In this document: positions 35,792-44,806 of the stretch, piece by piece
How positions within the stretch are numbered: position 1 is the first letter of the stretch
How the letters are laid out: each line of letters begins with the position of its first letter
Assembly: GCA_032252755.1 (NCBI GenBank)
Contig: JAVUPY010000024.1
Coordinates: 124,001 to 188,000, forward strand
DNA: 64,000 nucleotides
Direction: 5' to 3'
Source: Terriglobia bacterium
GTDB taxonomy: Bacteria; Acidobacteriota; Terriglobia; Terriglobales; Acidobacteriaceae
Notes under the pieces: generated by a model
Seen by the model: only the letters and a program-made list of their open reading frames with translations
Database searches by the model: none
What the model was told of the DNA's origin: nothing
Position numbers and translations under genes: made by a program

Positions 35792-36982
35792 ATGAAAGCA
35801 GTTTGCTGGTTTGGTAAAAAAGACATCCGGGTCGAGTCCGTTCCCGATCCGCAAATCCTCAACCCGCGTGATGCCATCCTGCGCATTACACGCACCGCTA
35901 TCTGCGGCTCCGACCTGCACCTTTACGACGGCTACATTCCGACCATGGAGCAGGGCGACATTCTCGGCCACGAATTCATGGGCGAGGTCGTCGAGGTTGG
36001 CAGCGCAGTCAACAAATTAAAGGTCGGGGACAAGGTGGTCGTTCCGTTCACCATCTGCTGCGGCCAATGCTACTTCTGCAAAAATAACCTCTGGTCCGCC
36101 TGTGACAACACAAATCCCAACGCCTGGATGCTCGAGAAGATGTACGGCCATAACGGCGCCGCGCTCTTCGGCTACTCGCATCTTTACGGCGGATACGCGG
36201 GCGGCCAGGCACAGTACGTCCGGGTACCCATGGCCGATGTCGGGCCCATCAAGGTCCCGAACGATATCCCCGATGACAAAGTTCTCTTTCTCTCTGACAT
36301 CTTTCCCACCGGGTATCAGGGCGCGGAGAATTGCGACATCAAGCCGGGCCAGGTCATTGCAATCTGGGGTTGCGGACCCGTCGGCCAGTTCGCCATCCGC
36401 TCGGCCTACATGCTCGGCGCCGGGCACGTCATCGCCATCGATCGTTTCCCCGAGCGCCTGCAACTTGCCGCAAAAGCCAACGCCGAGGTGCTGAATTACG
36501 AGGAAGTTCCCGACCTGATCGACGCCCTCAAAACCCTGACAGGCGGTCGCGGCCCCGACGCCTGCATCGACGCGGTCGGCATGGAAGCTCACGGTCACTC
36601 CATGGATGCCTATATGGATGAAGCCAAACAGAAAGTGAAGCTCACCTTCGATCGCCCCGTCGCGTTGCGCCAGATGATGCAGGTCTGCCGCAAGGGCGGC
36701 ATCATCTCAATACCCGGCGTCTACGGTGGTTTCCTCGACAAGGTTCCCATGGGCGCGGCGTTCGCCAAGGGTCTCACGTTCCGCATGGGCCAGACCCACA
36801 TGATCAAGTACCTGCAACCCCTGCTCGATCGCATTCAAAACGGCGACATCGATCCTTCTGAGATCATCAGTCACCGTGTCGCAATCGACCGGGCGGCGGA
36901 CATGTACGAGATCTTCTGCAACAAGGAAGACCACTGCACCAAGGTCGTGCTCGACCCCTGGGCCACCGCCGCTGCGGCGTAG
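35792..36982 (+). CDS. Zinc-dependent alcohol dehydrogenase
   Basis: The 396-residue protein belongs to the medium-chain dehydrogenase family, in the formaldehyde-dehydrogenase-like group. Catalytic zinc ligands are C38 and H60 (in [13 protein letters not shown] and [10 protein letters not shown]). The structural-zinc cysteines lie in [16 protein letters not shown], and the Rossmann motif is [20 protein letters not shown]. Length and the loop [20 protein letters not shown] fit glutathione-independent formaldehyde dehydrogenase relatives, but the substrate is not determined. It follows the SRPBCC gene and is followed by an 8-bp hairpin (37002-37025). Confidence 0.9.
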   Translation: MKAVCWFGKKDIRVESVPDPQILNPRDAILRITRTAICGSDLHLYDGYIPTMEQGDILGHEFMGEVVEVGSAVNKLKVGDKVVVPFTICCGQCYFCKNNLWSACDNTNPNAWMLEKMYGHNGAALFGYSHLYGGYAGGQAQYVRVPMADVGPIKVPNDIPDDKVLFLSDIFPTGYQGAENCDIKPGQVIAIWGCGPVGQFAIRSAYMLGAGHVIAIDRFPERLQLAAKANAEVLNYEEVPDLIDALKTLTGGRGPDACIDAVGMEAHGHSMDAYMDEAKQKVKLTFDRPVALRQMMQVCRKGGIISIPGVYGGFLDKVPMGAAFAKGLTFRMGQTHMIKYLQPLLDRIQNGDIDPSEIISHRVAIDRAADMYEIFCNKEDHCTKVVLDPWATAAAA

Positions 36983-37001
36983 TTGATTTTCTGCCCTGCC
37001 T

Positions 37002-37025
37002 TCTCGCGCGCATTCCAGCGCGAGA
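37002..37025 (+). terminator. Terminator-like hairpin after the alcohol dehydrogenase gene
   Basis: TCTCGCGC and GCGCGAGA pair perfectly (8 bp) around an 8-base loop, 19 bases after the stop codon. The sequence after it is G-rich rather than T-rich, so termination is inferred from position. Confidence 0.5.
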
Positions 37026-37207
37026 GGGTGGGGATTCTTGACTTACGGTTTTCGCCTTTGCGGTTCTTTCGGTTGCTCGGCTTCTTTGACCTCCAGATTT
37101 CACGCGCCATTTCGTGCCATTACCAGTGATACAATGCTGTATTCCCGCGGCTTCAGCCGCCTATTTTCACCGCTTCCGCGAAAGTCGAGACTCCCTTGGC
37201 TCTGGAC

Positions 37208-38242
37208 ATGGAAAACACAATCACCTATGCCGATGCTGGTGTAGACATCGAGAAGGCCAATCGCACCAAGCAGCGCATCAAATACCTCGCTCATAAGACA
37301 TTTAACAAGAGCGTTCTCAGCGAAATCGGCGGTTTCGGCGGCCTCTTCGAAGTAGACAAGAAGAAATTCAAGGACCCGGTCCTGGTCTCCAGTGTTGACG
37401 GCGTCGGCACGAAGCTCAAAGTCGCCTTCGAGATGAACCTGCACCACACCATCGGCGGCGACCTCGTCAATCACTGTGTCAACGACATCGCCGTGCAGGG
37501 TGCCACTCCGCTGTTCTTCATGGATTACCTCGCCGTCGGTAAACTCGAGATGGAAACGGCCGAGAAGATCGTCGCCGGTGTCGCCGAAGCCTGCAAACAC
37601 AATGGCTGCGCCCTGATCGGCGGTGAAACCGCCGAAATGCCCGGCTTCTATCCGCCCGGCGAATATGATCTCGCAGGGTTCATCGTCGGCGTCGTCGAAA
37701 AAGACCGCGTCATTACCGGCAAGGCGGTCCAGGTCGGCGATATCCTTATGGGCCTTCCTTCAACAGGCCTTCACACGAACGGCTACTCGCTAGCCCGGAA
37801 GCTGCTGTTCAGCGTCGCCCGTTACTCGCCGGAGACTTACGTCAACGAAATTAAGGACAAGGTCGGCGCCGCGCTCATGAAACAGCACAAGTCTTATTGG
37901 CCGATCGTTCGCCGCATGCTGGACGCCGAGGCCGTCAGCGGGATGGCCCATATCACCGGGGGCGGCATCACAGAAAACCTGCCCCGCGTGCTCCCGAAGG
38001 GCTTCGGCGCGGTCGTAGAAATGGGGACATGGCCCGTTCCCCCGATCTTCGAACACATGCAGAAGCTCGGCAATATCGAGCACGCCGAAATGATGCGAAC
38101 CTTCAACATGGGGATCGGCATGATCCTCATCGTCAACCCGAAGAAGTTCAAGAAAGCTCAATCCATCCTTGAACGGATCGGCGAAAAAGGTTACGTCATC
38201 GGCCGCATCGTGAAGGGCGACCGCAAGGTGCAATACAGCTAA
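37208..38242 (+). CDS. purM: Phosphoribosylformylglycinamidine cyclo-ligase (AIR synthase)
   Basis: The 344-residue enzyme catalyses the ATP-dependent ring closure of FGAM to AIR in purine synthesis. It begins TYADAGVDIEKANRTKQRI, and contains SSVDGVGTKLKVA, GGDLVNHCVNDIAVQGATPLF and IGGETAEMPGFYPPGEYDLAG, the family's ATP- and substrate-binding motifs. The ATG at 37208 fits the usual PurM start; a TTG four codons earlier (37196) is possible. Upstream spacing to the dehydrogenase gene is 225 bp. Its pathway neighbour purN is about 7.6 kb away in this window and points the other way. Confidence 0.96.
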   Translation: MENTITYADAGVDIEKANRTKQRIKYLAHKTFNKSVLSEIGGFGGLFEVDKKKFKDPVLVSSVDGVGTKLKVAFEMNLHHTIGGDLVNHCVNDIAVQGATPLFFMDYLAVGKLEMETAEKIVAGVAEACKHNGCALIGGETAEMPGFYPPGEYDLAGFIVGVVEKDRVITGKAVQVGDILMGLPSTGLHTNGYSLARKLLFSVARYSPETYVNEIKDKVGAALMKQHKSYWPIVRRMLDAEAVSGMAHITGGGITENLPRVLPKGFGAVVEMGTWPVPPIFEHMQKLGNIEHAEMMRTFNMGIGMILIVNPKKFKKAQSILERIGEKGYVIGRIVKGDRKVQYS

Positions 38243-38246
38243 AAAG

Positions 38247-38343
38247 ATACGAGGTACGAGGTTCCAGGTATGGAAAAAAGCCCCGGGATTCCGGGGCTTA
38301 GCTTTGTGCTTTTCCTTGCACCTCGCGCCTAATACCTCGAACC
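38247..38343. repeat. Inverted heptad array enclosing a terminator (locus C)
   Basis: The left arm (38247-38274) has four 7-bp units including GTACGAG; the right arm (38316-38343) has four in reverse complement (minus-strand GGTTCGA, GGTATTA, GGCGCGA, GGTGCAA). A perfect 9-bp hairpin (38278-38299) lies in the spacer. The element separates the convergent purM and 38348 genes. Confidence 0.8.
38278..38299. terminator. Bidirectional terminator between purM and a convergent gene
   Basis: AAGCCCCGG and CCGGGGCTT form a perfect 9-bp stem with a 4-base loop. A run of A precedes and T-rich sequence follows on the plus strand, so it can work from both sides for purM (plus) and the small gene at 38348 (minus). 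Confidence 0.75.
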
Positions 38344-38347
38344 TCTC

Positions 38348-38647
38348 TCAGAACGGCTCAAAATCATCGAACTTCACACCGCCGTTCTCCTTCACCTCTT
38401 CCACCACGTTGAATAACTCCGCCGTCGGCTCGGCGCCCTCAATTTTGTTTTCCAGCAGATCCAAATCATCGACGGCCTCGGCCAGCATTCCCATGGACTT
38501 CAACTCTTGCGCAACATGTTTCTTAAACTCATCCTCGGACTCAACGTATGCCATCGCGTTCACGTGCGCACCTTTCGCTCCGGCGAACGGATCATATCCG
38601 GGCATTGCCCGCACCCGCACCACGCCAATCCAGACCTCACGCCCCAT
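38348..38647 (-). CDS. Hypothetical protein (99 aa)
   Basis: A soluble, acidic 99-residue protein beginning MGREVWIGVVRVRAMPGYDP, with a central AGAKGAHVNAMAYVESEDEF region and acidic C-terminus ending KFDDFEPF. No signal peptide, cysteine or known motif is seen, and I do not recognise the family. It converges on purM across the heptad element. Composition and third-position bias support real coding. Confidence 0.65.
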   Translation of the reverse strand: MGREVWIGVVRVRAMPGYDPFAGAKGAHVNAMAYVESEDEFKKHVAQELKSMGMLAEAVDDLDLLENKIEGAEPTAELFNVVEEVKENGGVKFDDFEPF

Positions 38648-38780
38648 GCGTGAATTCTATATCTCTTTGTGCCCTCGTGACTTCGCGGTAAACCCCACTT
38701 TGGGGAAATGCTCCAATAGTTGCGACTTCCCACTCATTCATGCATCATTATTGGTGAAGAACGACCGCGGGCTTCAACAA

Positions 38781-38812
38781 CCCCGCAGGCGGGGCGCTAC
38801 GTGAAGTAGCGC
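38781..38812. repeat. Two adjacent hairpins upstream of nadA
   Basis: CCCCGC-AG-GCGGGG (38781-38794) is followed directly by GCGCTAC-GTGAA-GTAGCGC (38794-38812), both perfect. The preceding TTCAACAACCCCG (38773-38785) recurs 70 bp later (38843-38855). Together they fill much of the 238-bp gap before nadA and may form a structured leader or a dispersed repeat. Confidence 0.5.
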
Positions 38813-38885
38813 AGTGCGTCTGCTGGAGCCGAGCGGCAAGCTTTCAACAACCCCGTCCCGGTAAGGGACTGAGAGCGAGATTACA

Positions 38886-39995
38886 GTGGCTACAGCAATC
38901 AGTTCTGCATGTTCTCTTGACAATTATCTTGTCCTGCCCGACTACTCGATGGACGAGCGCATTCGCATTGCGCGCGAGCGACTCGGCGACCAGTGCGTCA
39001 TTCTCGGGCACCACTACCAGCGCGACGAAGTCATTCGCTTTTCCGACTTCCAGGGCGACTCCTACCGCCTCTCGCAGCAGGCCGCCAGCACCCGCGGCAA
39101 GTACATCGTGTTTTGCGGCGTGCACTTCATGGCCGAAAGCGCCGATATCCTCGCGCGTCCCGGCCAGGTCGTCGTTCTCCCCGATCTGAACGCGGGATGC
39201 TCGATGGCCGATATGGCTGAAATCGGCCAGGTGGAAGACTGCTGGGAGCAACTCGTTCGTCTCGGCATCACCGACGAGGCAGGCAACGGCATCACCCCGA
39301 TGACCTACATCAACTCCACTGCAGCCATCAAAGCCTTCTGCGGAGAGCGTGGCGGCATGGTCTGCACCTCGTCGAACGCGCGTGGCGCCATGCAGTGGGG
39401 TTTTGCGAAAAACGAAAAGATACTCTTCCTCCCCGACCAGCATCTCGGTCGCAATACTGGCTACAGCATGGGAATCCCTCTCGATCAAATGGTCGTCTGG
39501 GATCCGTACGCGCTTCAAGGCGGCCAATCCGCCGACAAACTGCGTACCGCTAAGGTCATTCTTTGGAAAGGCCACTGCTCGGTGCATCAGCGATTTCTCC
39601 CCGAGCATGTCGATAGACTTCGCGCGAAGTATCCAGGGATCCGAGTCATCGTTCATCCTGAGTGCCGCTGGGAAGTCTGCCAGAAGGCTGACGAACTGGG
39701 CTCTACCGAGAAGATTCGCAAATTCGTAAAAGATCAACCCGCGGGTACAGCCATCGCCATCGGTACGGAACTCCACCTCGTCAACCGCCTGGCCAAGCAG
39801 TATCCAGACAAAACGATCATTACCCTCGACGATTCGGGCTGCCTCTGCACCACGATGTACCGCATCTCCCCACAGCACCTCGCCTGGGCCCTCGAAAACC
39901 TCGTCGAAGGCACCGTCGTGAACCAGATCAAAGTCGCCCCTGACGTAAAACACTGGGCGCGGGTTGCGCTAGACCGCATGCTCGAAATCCAATAG
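38886..39995 (+). CDS. nadA: Quinolinate synthase A
   Basis: The 369-residue [4Fe-4S] enzyme condenses iminoaspartate with dihydroxyacetone phosphate to give quinolinate in NAD synthesis. Typical motifs are GHHYQRDEV, DLNAGCSMADM, VCTSSNARGAMQWGF, PDQHLGRNTG and VIVHPEC; the cysteines in these blocks include the three that hold the cluster. The start is a GTG at 38886 with GAGAGCGAG upstream. No nadB or nadC is next to it. A GC-rich hairpin follows (40012-40044). Confidence 0.95.
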   Translation: MATAISSACSLDNYLVLPDYSMDERIRIARERLGDQCVILGHHYQRDEVIRFSDFQGDSYRLSQQAASTRGKYIVFCGVHFMAESADILARPGQVVVLPDLNAGCSMADMAEIGQVEDCWEQLVRLGITDEAGNGITPMTYINSTAAIKAFCGERGGMVCTSSNARGAMQWGFAKNEKILFLPDQHLGRNTGYSMGIPLDQMVVWDPYALQGGQSADKLRTAKVILWKGHCSVHQRFLPEHVDRLRAKYPGIRVIVHPECRWEVCQKADELGSTEKIRKFVKDQPAGTAIAIGTELHLVNRLAKQYPDKTIITLDDSGCLCTTMYRISPQHLAWALENLVEGTVVNQIKVAPDVKHWARVALDRMLEIQ

Positions 39996-40011
39996 ACCGA
40001 AGAAGTGGGCG

Positions 40012-40044
40012 CCCCATCCCAGCCCGCAGCTGGCCAGGATGGGG
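40012..40044 (+). terminator. Terminator-like hairpin after nadA
   Basis: CCCCATCC pairs with GGATGGGG around a loop that contains a second small stem (CAGC/GCTG), 16 bases after the nadA stop. No T tract follows. Confidence 0.5.
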
Positions 40045-40105
40045 TAGTTCCGTTCTTGAACTCTACCATCCCACCTGTCACACACCGTTTTAGCTTCACC
40101 GCTTT

Positions 40106-40143
40106 TCGATGGCTCGATAACCCGTCCGCTCGATGGCCCGATT
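40106..40143. repeat. Half heptad array upstream of the serine hydrolase gene (locus I)
   Basis: Five roughly 7-bp units containing CGAT or CCCG run from 40106 to 40143 and share CGATGGCCCGATT with the heptad array at 45862-45874. No convincing opposite arm was found. Confidence 0.5.
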
Positions 40144-40181
40144 CCTTCTCTGTTATCCTTTTCCGTTCCGAGGAGCCCACC

Positions 40182-41576
40182 ATGCGAACACGTCTTCGAC
40201 TTACCGCAATCGTTCTTGCTCTTGTCGCAACCTCATTTGCTCAAGCCCAACTCTCACCTGACGTCCGCGCCAAGATTGACGATGTCGCAAAGGAGGTCCT
40301 CGCCACCACCGGCGTTCCCAGCGCCTCCATCGCCATCGTCCAAAACGGTCAAATGGTCTACGCCCAGGCCTATGGCGATGCCCGCGTGGAACCCAAGATG
40401 GCTGCCAACACCAACATGCGTTACGGCGTCGGCTCCATCAGCAAGCAGTTCACCGCTTCCGCCATCCTTCTCCTGCAGCAGGAAGGCAAACTCAAGCTCG
40501 ACGATCCGGTCGGCAAGTTCGTTCCAAACCTGACGCGCGCCAACGAGGTCACCATCCGCGAAATTCTCTCGCACACCTCCGGTTACCAGGATTACTGGCC
40601 ACAGGACTACGTGATGCCCTTCATCGCGAAACCGACTACGGTTGAAAACATCCTCGACCGCTGGGCGCGCATTCCACTCGACTTCGAACCCGGCACCAAG
40701 TGGCAGTACAGCAACACCAATTACACGATTGCCGGAGTCATAGTCGAAAAAGCCAGCGGTGAGCCCATCCTGAAATTCCTCACCGAGCACATCTTCAAAC
40801 CGCTCGGGATGCACAGTGTCATGGATATCGATGAGAGCCATCCCGTGGAGACCGATGCAGTTGGTTATCTCCGCTACGCCCTTGGTCCGCCGCGCGTAGC
40901 CCCGCTCGAAGGCAAGGGCTGGATGTTTGCCGCCGGTGAGCTATACATGACACCTTCGGACCTCGCGAAGTGGAACATCTCAATGATGAACCAGACCATC
41001 CTCAAGCCCGAGTCCTACAAGGAGATGGAAACCGATACCCTCCTGAAAGATGGCGTCGCGACCGGCTACGGATTGGGCGTTGAGGTGGGCAGTTTCCACG
41101 GTCACCGCATGATCGAACACAGCGGCGAGGTCTCTGGCTTCGTCGCCGAAAACATGGTCTTCCCCGACGACAAGGTTGCCGTCACCGTCCTTACGAACCA
41201 GGACGCCTCCAGCGCCGCCGGACAGATCGGGCAGCGCATTGCTCCGCTGCTCTTCCCCGCGCAATCGGCAAACGCGAAGGCCACCACCGACCGTGCTCGC
41301 AAAACCTTCGAGGACTTCCAGAAGGGGACGATCGACCGCTCGCAATTCACCGAGGATGCGAACTATTACTTCACCGACCAGGCCGTGAAAGACTACGCCG
41401 CAAGCCTCGGCGCGCTGGGAGAGATCCAGGACTTCAGACCCGGCTCAACCTCCTTGCGAGGCGGCATGACTCATCGCTCTTATTTCGTTCGCGCCGGCGG
41501 CAAGAGCCTGGTCGTCTCCATCTTCGAAATGCCGAACGGCAAGTACGAACAGTACCTGGTCCGGCCACAACAGTAA
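40182..41576 (+). CDS. Serine hydrolase of the beta-lactamase/class C family, secreted
   Basis: The 464-residue protein has a signal peptide (residues 1-22, ending SFAQA) and the class C beta-lactamase/penicillin-binding fold. The SxxK motif is SISK (in YGVGSISKQFTASAI), the YxN motif is YSN (in WQYSNTNYTIAGV), and EHSGEVSGF stands for the third HxG motif. Members include esterases, D-aminopeptidases and PBP4-like enzymes, so lactam resistance cannot be claimed. AGGAG lies six bases before the ATG at 40182. The last about 110 residues form a separate C-terminal domain. Confidence 0.9.
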   Translation: MRTRLRLTAIVLALVATSFAQAQLSPDVRAKIDDVAKEVLATTGVPSASIAIVQNGQMVYAQAYGDARVEPKMAANTNMRYGVGSISKQFTASAILLLQQEGKLKLDDPVGKFVPNLTRANEVTIREILSHTSGYQDYWPQDYVMPFIAKPTTVENILDRWARIPLDFEPGTKWQYSNTNYTIAGVIVEKASGEPILKFLTEHIFKPLGMHSVMDIDESHPVETDAVGYLRYALGPPRVAPLEGKGWMFAAGELYMTPSDLAKWNISMMNQTILKPESYKEMETDTLLKDGVATGYGLGVEVGSFHGHRMIEHSGEVSGFVAENMVFPDDKVAVTVLTNQDASSAAGQIGQRIAPLLFPAQSANAKATTDRARKTFEDFQKGTIDRSQFTEDANYYFTDQAVKDYAASLGALGEIQDFRPGSTSLRGGMTHRSYFVRAGGKSLVVSIFEMPNGKYEQYLVRPQQ

Positions 41577-41590
41577 TGTTTGAGAATCTC

Positions 41591-41615
41591 TGTGCCCATA
41601 TCTGCCACAGTTAGC
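41591..41615 (+). repeat. Degenerate copy of the GTGCCCCA..TCTGCC palindromic repeat
   Basis: TGTGCCCATATCTGCCACAG and the following TTAGC match the left arm and loop of the hairpins at 1099-1126 and 34830-34863, but the right arm (CCGGGGG) no longer pairs well. It lies 15 bases after the stop of the serine hydrolase. Confidence 0.6.
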
Positions 41616-41805
41616 CGGGGGCCTCCCTGTGCACCTCTATATCGCGCCGAGGCGGCTTCAAAGACTGGCCAGCCCAGCCCTTCAGAGGCGAAATCGTGGT
41701 TGGAGATAATCTGAATTTCCGGGTCTTGATTACAGTCGCCACTCAGCCGATTTGACCTCTGCCTCTCTTCCGCATTAACCTTCCACTTCCGTGGGGGGTG
41801 GCACC

Positions 41806-43311
41806 ATGAAAGTCCGCTTGGCCCTTGCTGTCCTTATCACCGTTCCGCTCTTCGCCCAGGAGACCCACAACCATCCCGCGCCCGAGAAACTCGGCACCGT
41901 TTCGTTCGCAAACAGTTGTTCGTCCACGGTGCAGCCGCAGTTCAACCGCGCCGTTGCGCTCCTGCACTCCTTCACCTTCCCCGATGCCGGGAAGGGTTTC
42001 AAGCAGGTCTTCGCCGCCGACCCGAACTGCGCCATGGCGCGCTGGGGAATCGCCATGAGCCTCTACCACGAACTCTGGGAGGCTCCGGGGCCCGCCGACC
42101 TTGCCCGCGGCTCTGCTGAACTCGCCCAGGCGGAGAAGATGCCGACCAGTCCGCGCGAGCACGAATACATCGCCGCTCTCGCCACCTACTACCGCGATTC
42201 CGACAAGCTCTCTCCGCAGATTCGCGCCAAGGCTTACTCAGACGCCATGGCCAAACTAGCGCGAGACAATCCGAAGGACAGTGAGGCCCAGATCTTCTAC
42301 GCCCTGTCGCTGATCGCCACCGCGTCCCCCATGGACAAAACCCAATCCAATCAAAAGAGGGCCGTCTCCATCCTCGAGCCTCTCTACAAGAAGTACCCGG
42401 ACCATCCCGGCCTGGCGCATTACATCATTCACGCCTGCGACAGCACCGAGATGGCCGCCCAAGGATTGCCCGCCGCTCGCGCCTACGCCAAAATCGCGCC
42501 CTCGGCCCCGCACGCTTTACACATGCCGTCGCACATCTTCACTCGCCTCGGCTACTGGGATGATTCGATCCAGTCGAACCTGGCCTCACGTGCAGCCGCC
42601 CATCAGCACGGCGATATCGGCGAAGAACTTCACGCCATGGACTACCTCACCTATGCCTATCTCCAGCGCGGACGTGAAGCAGATGCGGCGAAGGTCGTCG
42701 CCGGCCTGCGCGCCATGGAGGGGGTGAATCCCGCCGACTTCAAGATGGGCTACGCCGGGGTTGCGATGCCGGTTCGTTACGCCATCGAACGCCGACAGTG
42801 GGCTGAAGCTGCAAAGATTGCGCCCGTGGATAACACGCCGGCATATATTGCCTCGATCGCTCATTGGGCGCGTGCTCTCGGTTTCGCGCGGAGCGGACGC
42901 CCCAATGCTGCCGACGCCGAAATCGCAACCCTTCAGCATCTGAACGACGAAGCAAAAAACGGAAGCCCCTTCTGGGCGACGCAAGTCCACGTCCAGTTGC
43001 TCGAAGCGCAAGCCTGGACCGCCAACGCTCGCGGCAAGAAGGACGAAGCCGTGCGACTCTTGCGCACCGCCGCCAACGAAGAAGACGCCGTCGAGAAACT
43101 CCCGGTCACTCCGGGTCCTATTGTTCCCGCTCGCGAACAACTCGGCGACTTGCTCCTCTCGCTCAAGCACCCGAAGGAAGCTTTGAAGGAGTTCGAAAGC
43201 TCATTACGCCAGGCACCCGGCCGACGCGGAGCACTCACAGGCGCCGCCGAAGCGTCGGAAATGGCGGGAGAGAAGGCGAAAGCGGATCAGTTCCGGGCCG
43301 CACTGGAATAG
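41806..43311 (+). CDS. Secreted TPR-repeat protein
   Basis: The 501-residue protein has a signal peptide (MKVRLALAVLITVPLFAQ) followed by an N-terminal conserved segment (VQPQFNRAVALLHSFTFPDAGKGF, DPNCAMARWGIAMSLYHELW) and helical TPR-like repeats through to the end. The HYIIHACDSTEMAAQGLPAARAYAKIAPSAPHALHMPSHIFTRLGYW block is the family's most distinctive part. There is no catalytic motif, so a scaffolding role in the periplasm is likely. GGGG precedes the ATG at 41806; an upstream GTG/ATG would add five residues. The gene has no close partner. Confidence 0.85.
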   Translation: MKVRLALAVLITVPLFAQETHNHPAPEKLGTVSFANSCSSTVQPQFNRAVALLHSFTFPDAGKGFKQVFAADPNCAMARWGIAMSLYHELWEAPGPADLARGSAELAQAEKMPTSPREHEYIAALATYYRDSDKLSPQIRAKAYSDAMAKLARDNPKDSEAQIFYALSLIATASPMDKTQSNQKRAVSILEPLYKKYPDHPGLAHYIIHACDSTEMAAQGLPAARAYAKIAPSAPHALHMPSHIFTRLGYWDDSIQSNLASRAAAHQHGDIGEELHAMDYLTYAYLQRGREADAAKVVAGLRAMEGVNPADFKMGYAGVAMPVRYAIERRQWAEAAKIAPVDNTPAYIASIAHWARALGFARSGRPNAADAEIATLQHLNDEAKNGSPFWATQVHVQLLEAQAWTANARGKKDEAVRLLRTAANEEDAVEKLPVTPGPIVPAREQLGDLLLSLKHPKEALKEFESSLRQAPGRRGALTGAAEASEMAGEKAKADQFRAALE

Positions 43312-43496
43312 GTATTTGCGGCTAGTGCAGAAGCTTTCTTCGAGAGGCTTCGCTAAAAAGAGGCACGCGAACGCTCACCCTTGGACCGCTCTCTTCCACC
43401 CTTCGGAACTTGGTTAGTTCCTTGTGTCCACGTACCAGTCCTTCCATGACCTTCGTAACCTTTCCGTTACTACTACGGTGTGCGACAGTAGCTTTG

Positions 43497-43514
43497 GGTG
43501 AGGAATTCCTCACC
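43497..43514. promoter_or_regulatory. Perfect 18-bp palindrome before the PilT-like gene
   Basis: GGTGAGGAATTCCTCACC is fully self-complementary, with no loop, 34 bases before the ATG of the ATPase gene. A perfect even palindrome of this size at a start region suggests a binding site for a dimeric regulator. A second dyad GTAAC-CTTTCC-GTTAC lies about 40 bases further upstream (43455-43470). Confidence 0.45.
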
Positions 43515-43548
43515 AGCACCACATCTCTGTTCTCGGGAATTCAACATC

Positions 43549-44760
43549 ATGGCAACGGTCCAACTGCCAGCAAGTCCGGCAGAACCGGCAAACGGTAAAC
43601 CGGTCACCCCAGTCAATCCAGCCCAGACTCCTGCACCCAGTTCAACCGCATCCGCAATGCCAACGCCGGCCTTGATTGCCGGCATGCTGAAGAGCGCAAA
43701 AAATGTCAGCGACCTGATCTTTTCGCCCGGCCGTCCACCGCAGGTCGAAGTCTCCGGCCGCCTGATGGCCGTGAAAGTTCCGGGGCTCGAGTCGCTGACT
43801 CCCGCCGACACCGCGCGTATCGCCGCCGACCTGATTGGTCAGAACAAGATCGCTGCCCAAACGCTGAAAGATGAAGGGGCCACCGACCTCTCCTACAGCA
43901 TCCCCGGTGTCGGCCGCTTTCGCACCAACATCTTTCGCCAGCGCGGAACCCACGCCATCGTCATGCGCGTCATCGCGAGCAAGATCCCGACCTTCGAGGA
44001 ACTGAATCTTCCAGAAGAGTTGAAAAGAATCGCCGAATTGAAGAACGGTATCGTCCTCGTGACCGGTCCTACCGGTTCCGGCAAATCTTCGACCTTGGCC
44101 GCCGTTCTCGACCTCATTAACTCAACCAAAGCCGATCACATCATCACGATCGAAGACCCGATCGAGTTTATGCACCCGCACAAGATGGCCACCATTCATC
44201 AGCGCGAGTTGCACCTCGATACCTTCAGCTTTGCCGGAGCCCTCCGCGCCGCTCTGCGCCAGGCGCCCAAGGTTATCCTCGTCGGCGAGATGCGCGATCG
44301 CGAAACTATCGAGATCGCTCTGACCGCCGCCGAAACCGGTCACCTTGTTCTTTCCACGCTCCACACCATCGACGCCGCCAAAACCGTTGAGCGCATCGTC
44401 GGCACCTTCCCGCTCTCCGAGCAGGAAGCCATCCGCATGCGTCTTGCCGCCAGTTTCCGTTACTTCGTCGCTCAGCGTCTTCTACCGCGCAAGGACGGCG
44501 CCGGGCGCATCGCCGCCTTCGAAATTCTGAAAGCTACTTTGCGAACCAAGCAGTACATCGAGCAGGGCGAACAGGAAGGTAAGACGCTACTCGACTGCAT
44601 GCGCGACGGTGATCAGGAAGGAATGCAGTATTTCGACGGTCAACTGGAAAAACTGGTACGCGGCGGGATGATCAGTTTCGAAACGGCAATGCAATACGCG
44701 ACCAATTCCGGCAACCTGCGCCTCACCCTCGCCGACCTCGACGAAGCCCAGCAGTTCTAG
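43549..44760 (+). CDS. PilT/GspE-family secretion ATPase (PilT-like)
   Basis: The 403-residue ATPase has Walker A GPTGSGKS (residues 173-180), Asp box IEDPIE (201-206), Walker B VILVGEMRD (242-250) and His-box residues in GHLVLSTLHTIDAAKTVERIV, all intact. It would drive pilus retraction or a related function at the inner membrane. The N-terminus has a 40-residue Pro/Ala-rich extension, and the usual ASDLHL is VSDLIF. It stands apart from other pilus genes here, so the pilus assignment rests on sequence alone. The perfect 18-bp palindrome lies just upstream. Confidence 0.9.
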   Translation: MATVQLPASPAEPANGKPVTPVNPAQTPAPSSTASAMPTPALIAGMLKSAKNVSDLIFSPGRPPQVEVSGRLMAVKVPGLESLTPADTARIAADLIGQNKIAAQTLKDEGATDLSYSIPGVGRFRTNIFRQRGTHAIVMRVIASKIPTFEELNLPEELKRIAELKNGIVLVTGPTGSGKSSTLAAVLDLINSTKADHIITIEDPIEFMHPHKMATIHQRELHLDTFSFAGALRAALRQAPKVILVGEMRDRETIEIALTAAETGHLVLSTLHTIDAAKTVERIVGTFPLSEQEAIRMRLAASFRYFVAQRLLPRKDGAGRIAAFEILKATLRTKQYIEQGEQEGKTLLDCMRDGDQEGMQYFDGQLEKLVRGGMISFETAMQYATNSGNLRLTLADLDEAQQF

Positions 44761-44806
44761 AGATACATAAATTCATCATCCAGAACGGAAGCCACGATTG
44801 TCGCGC

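Noticed and set aside
38860-39953. Minus-strand frame of 369 codons
   Set aside because: Antisense to nadA, which has normal quinolinate synthase motifs.
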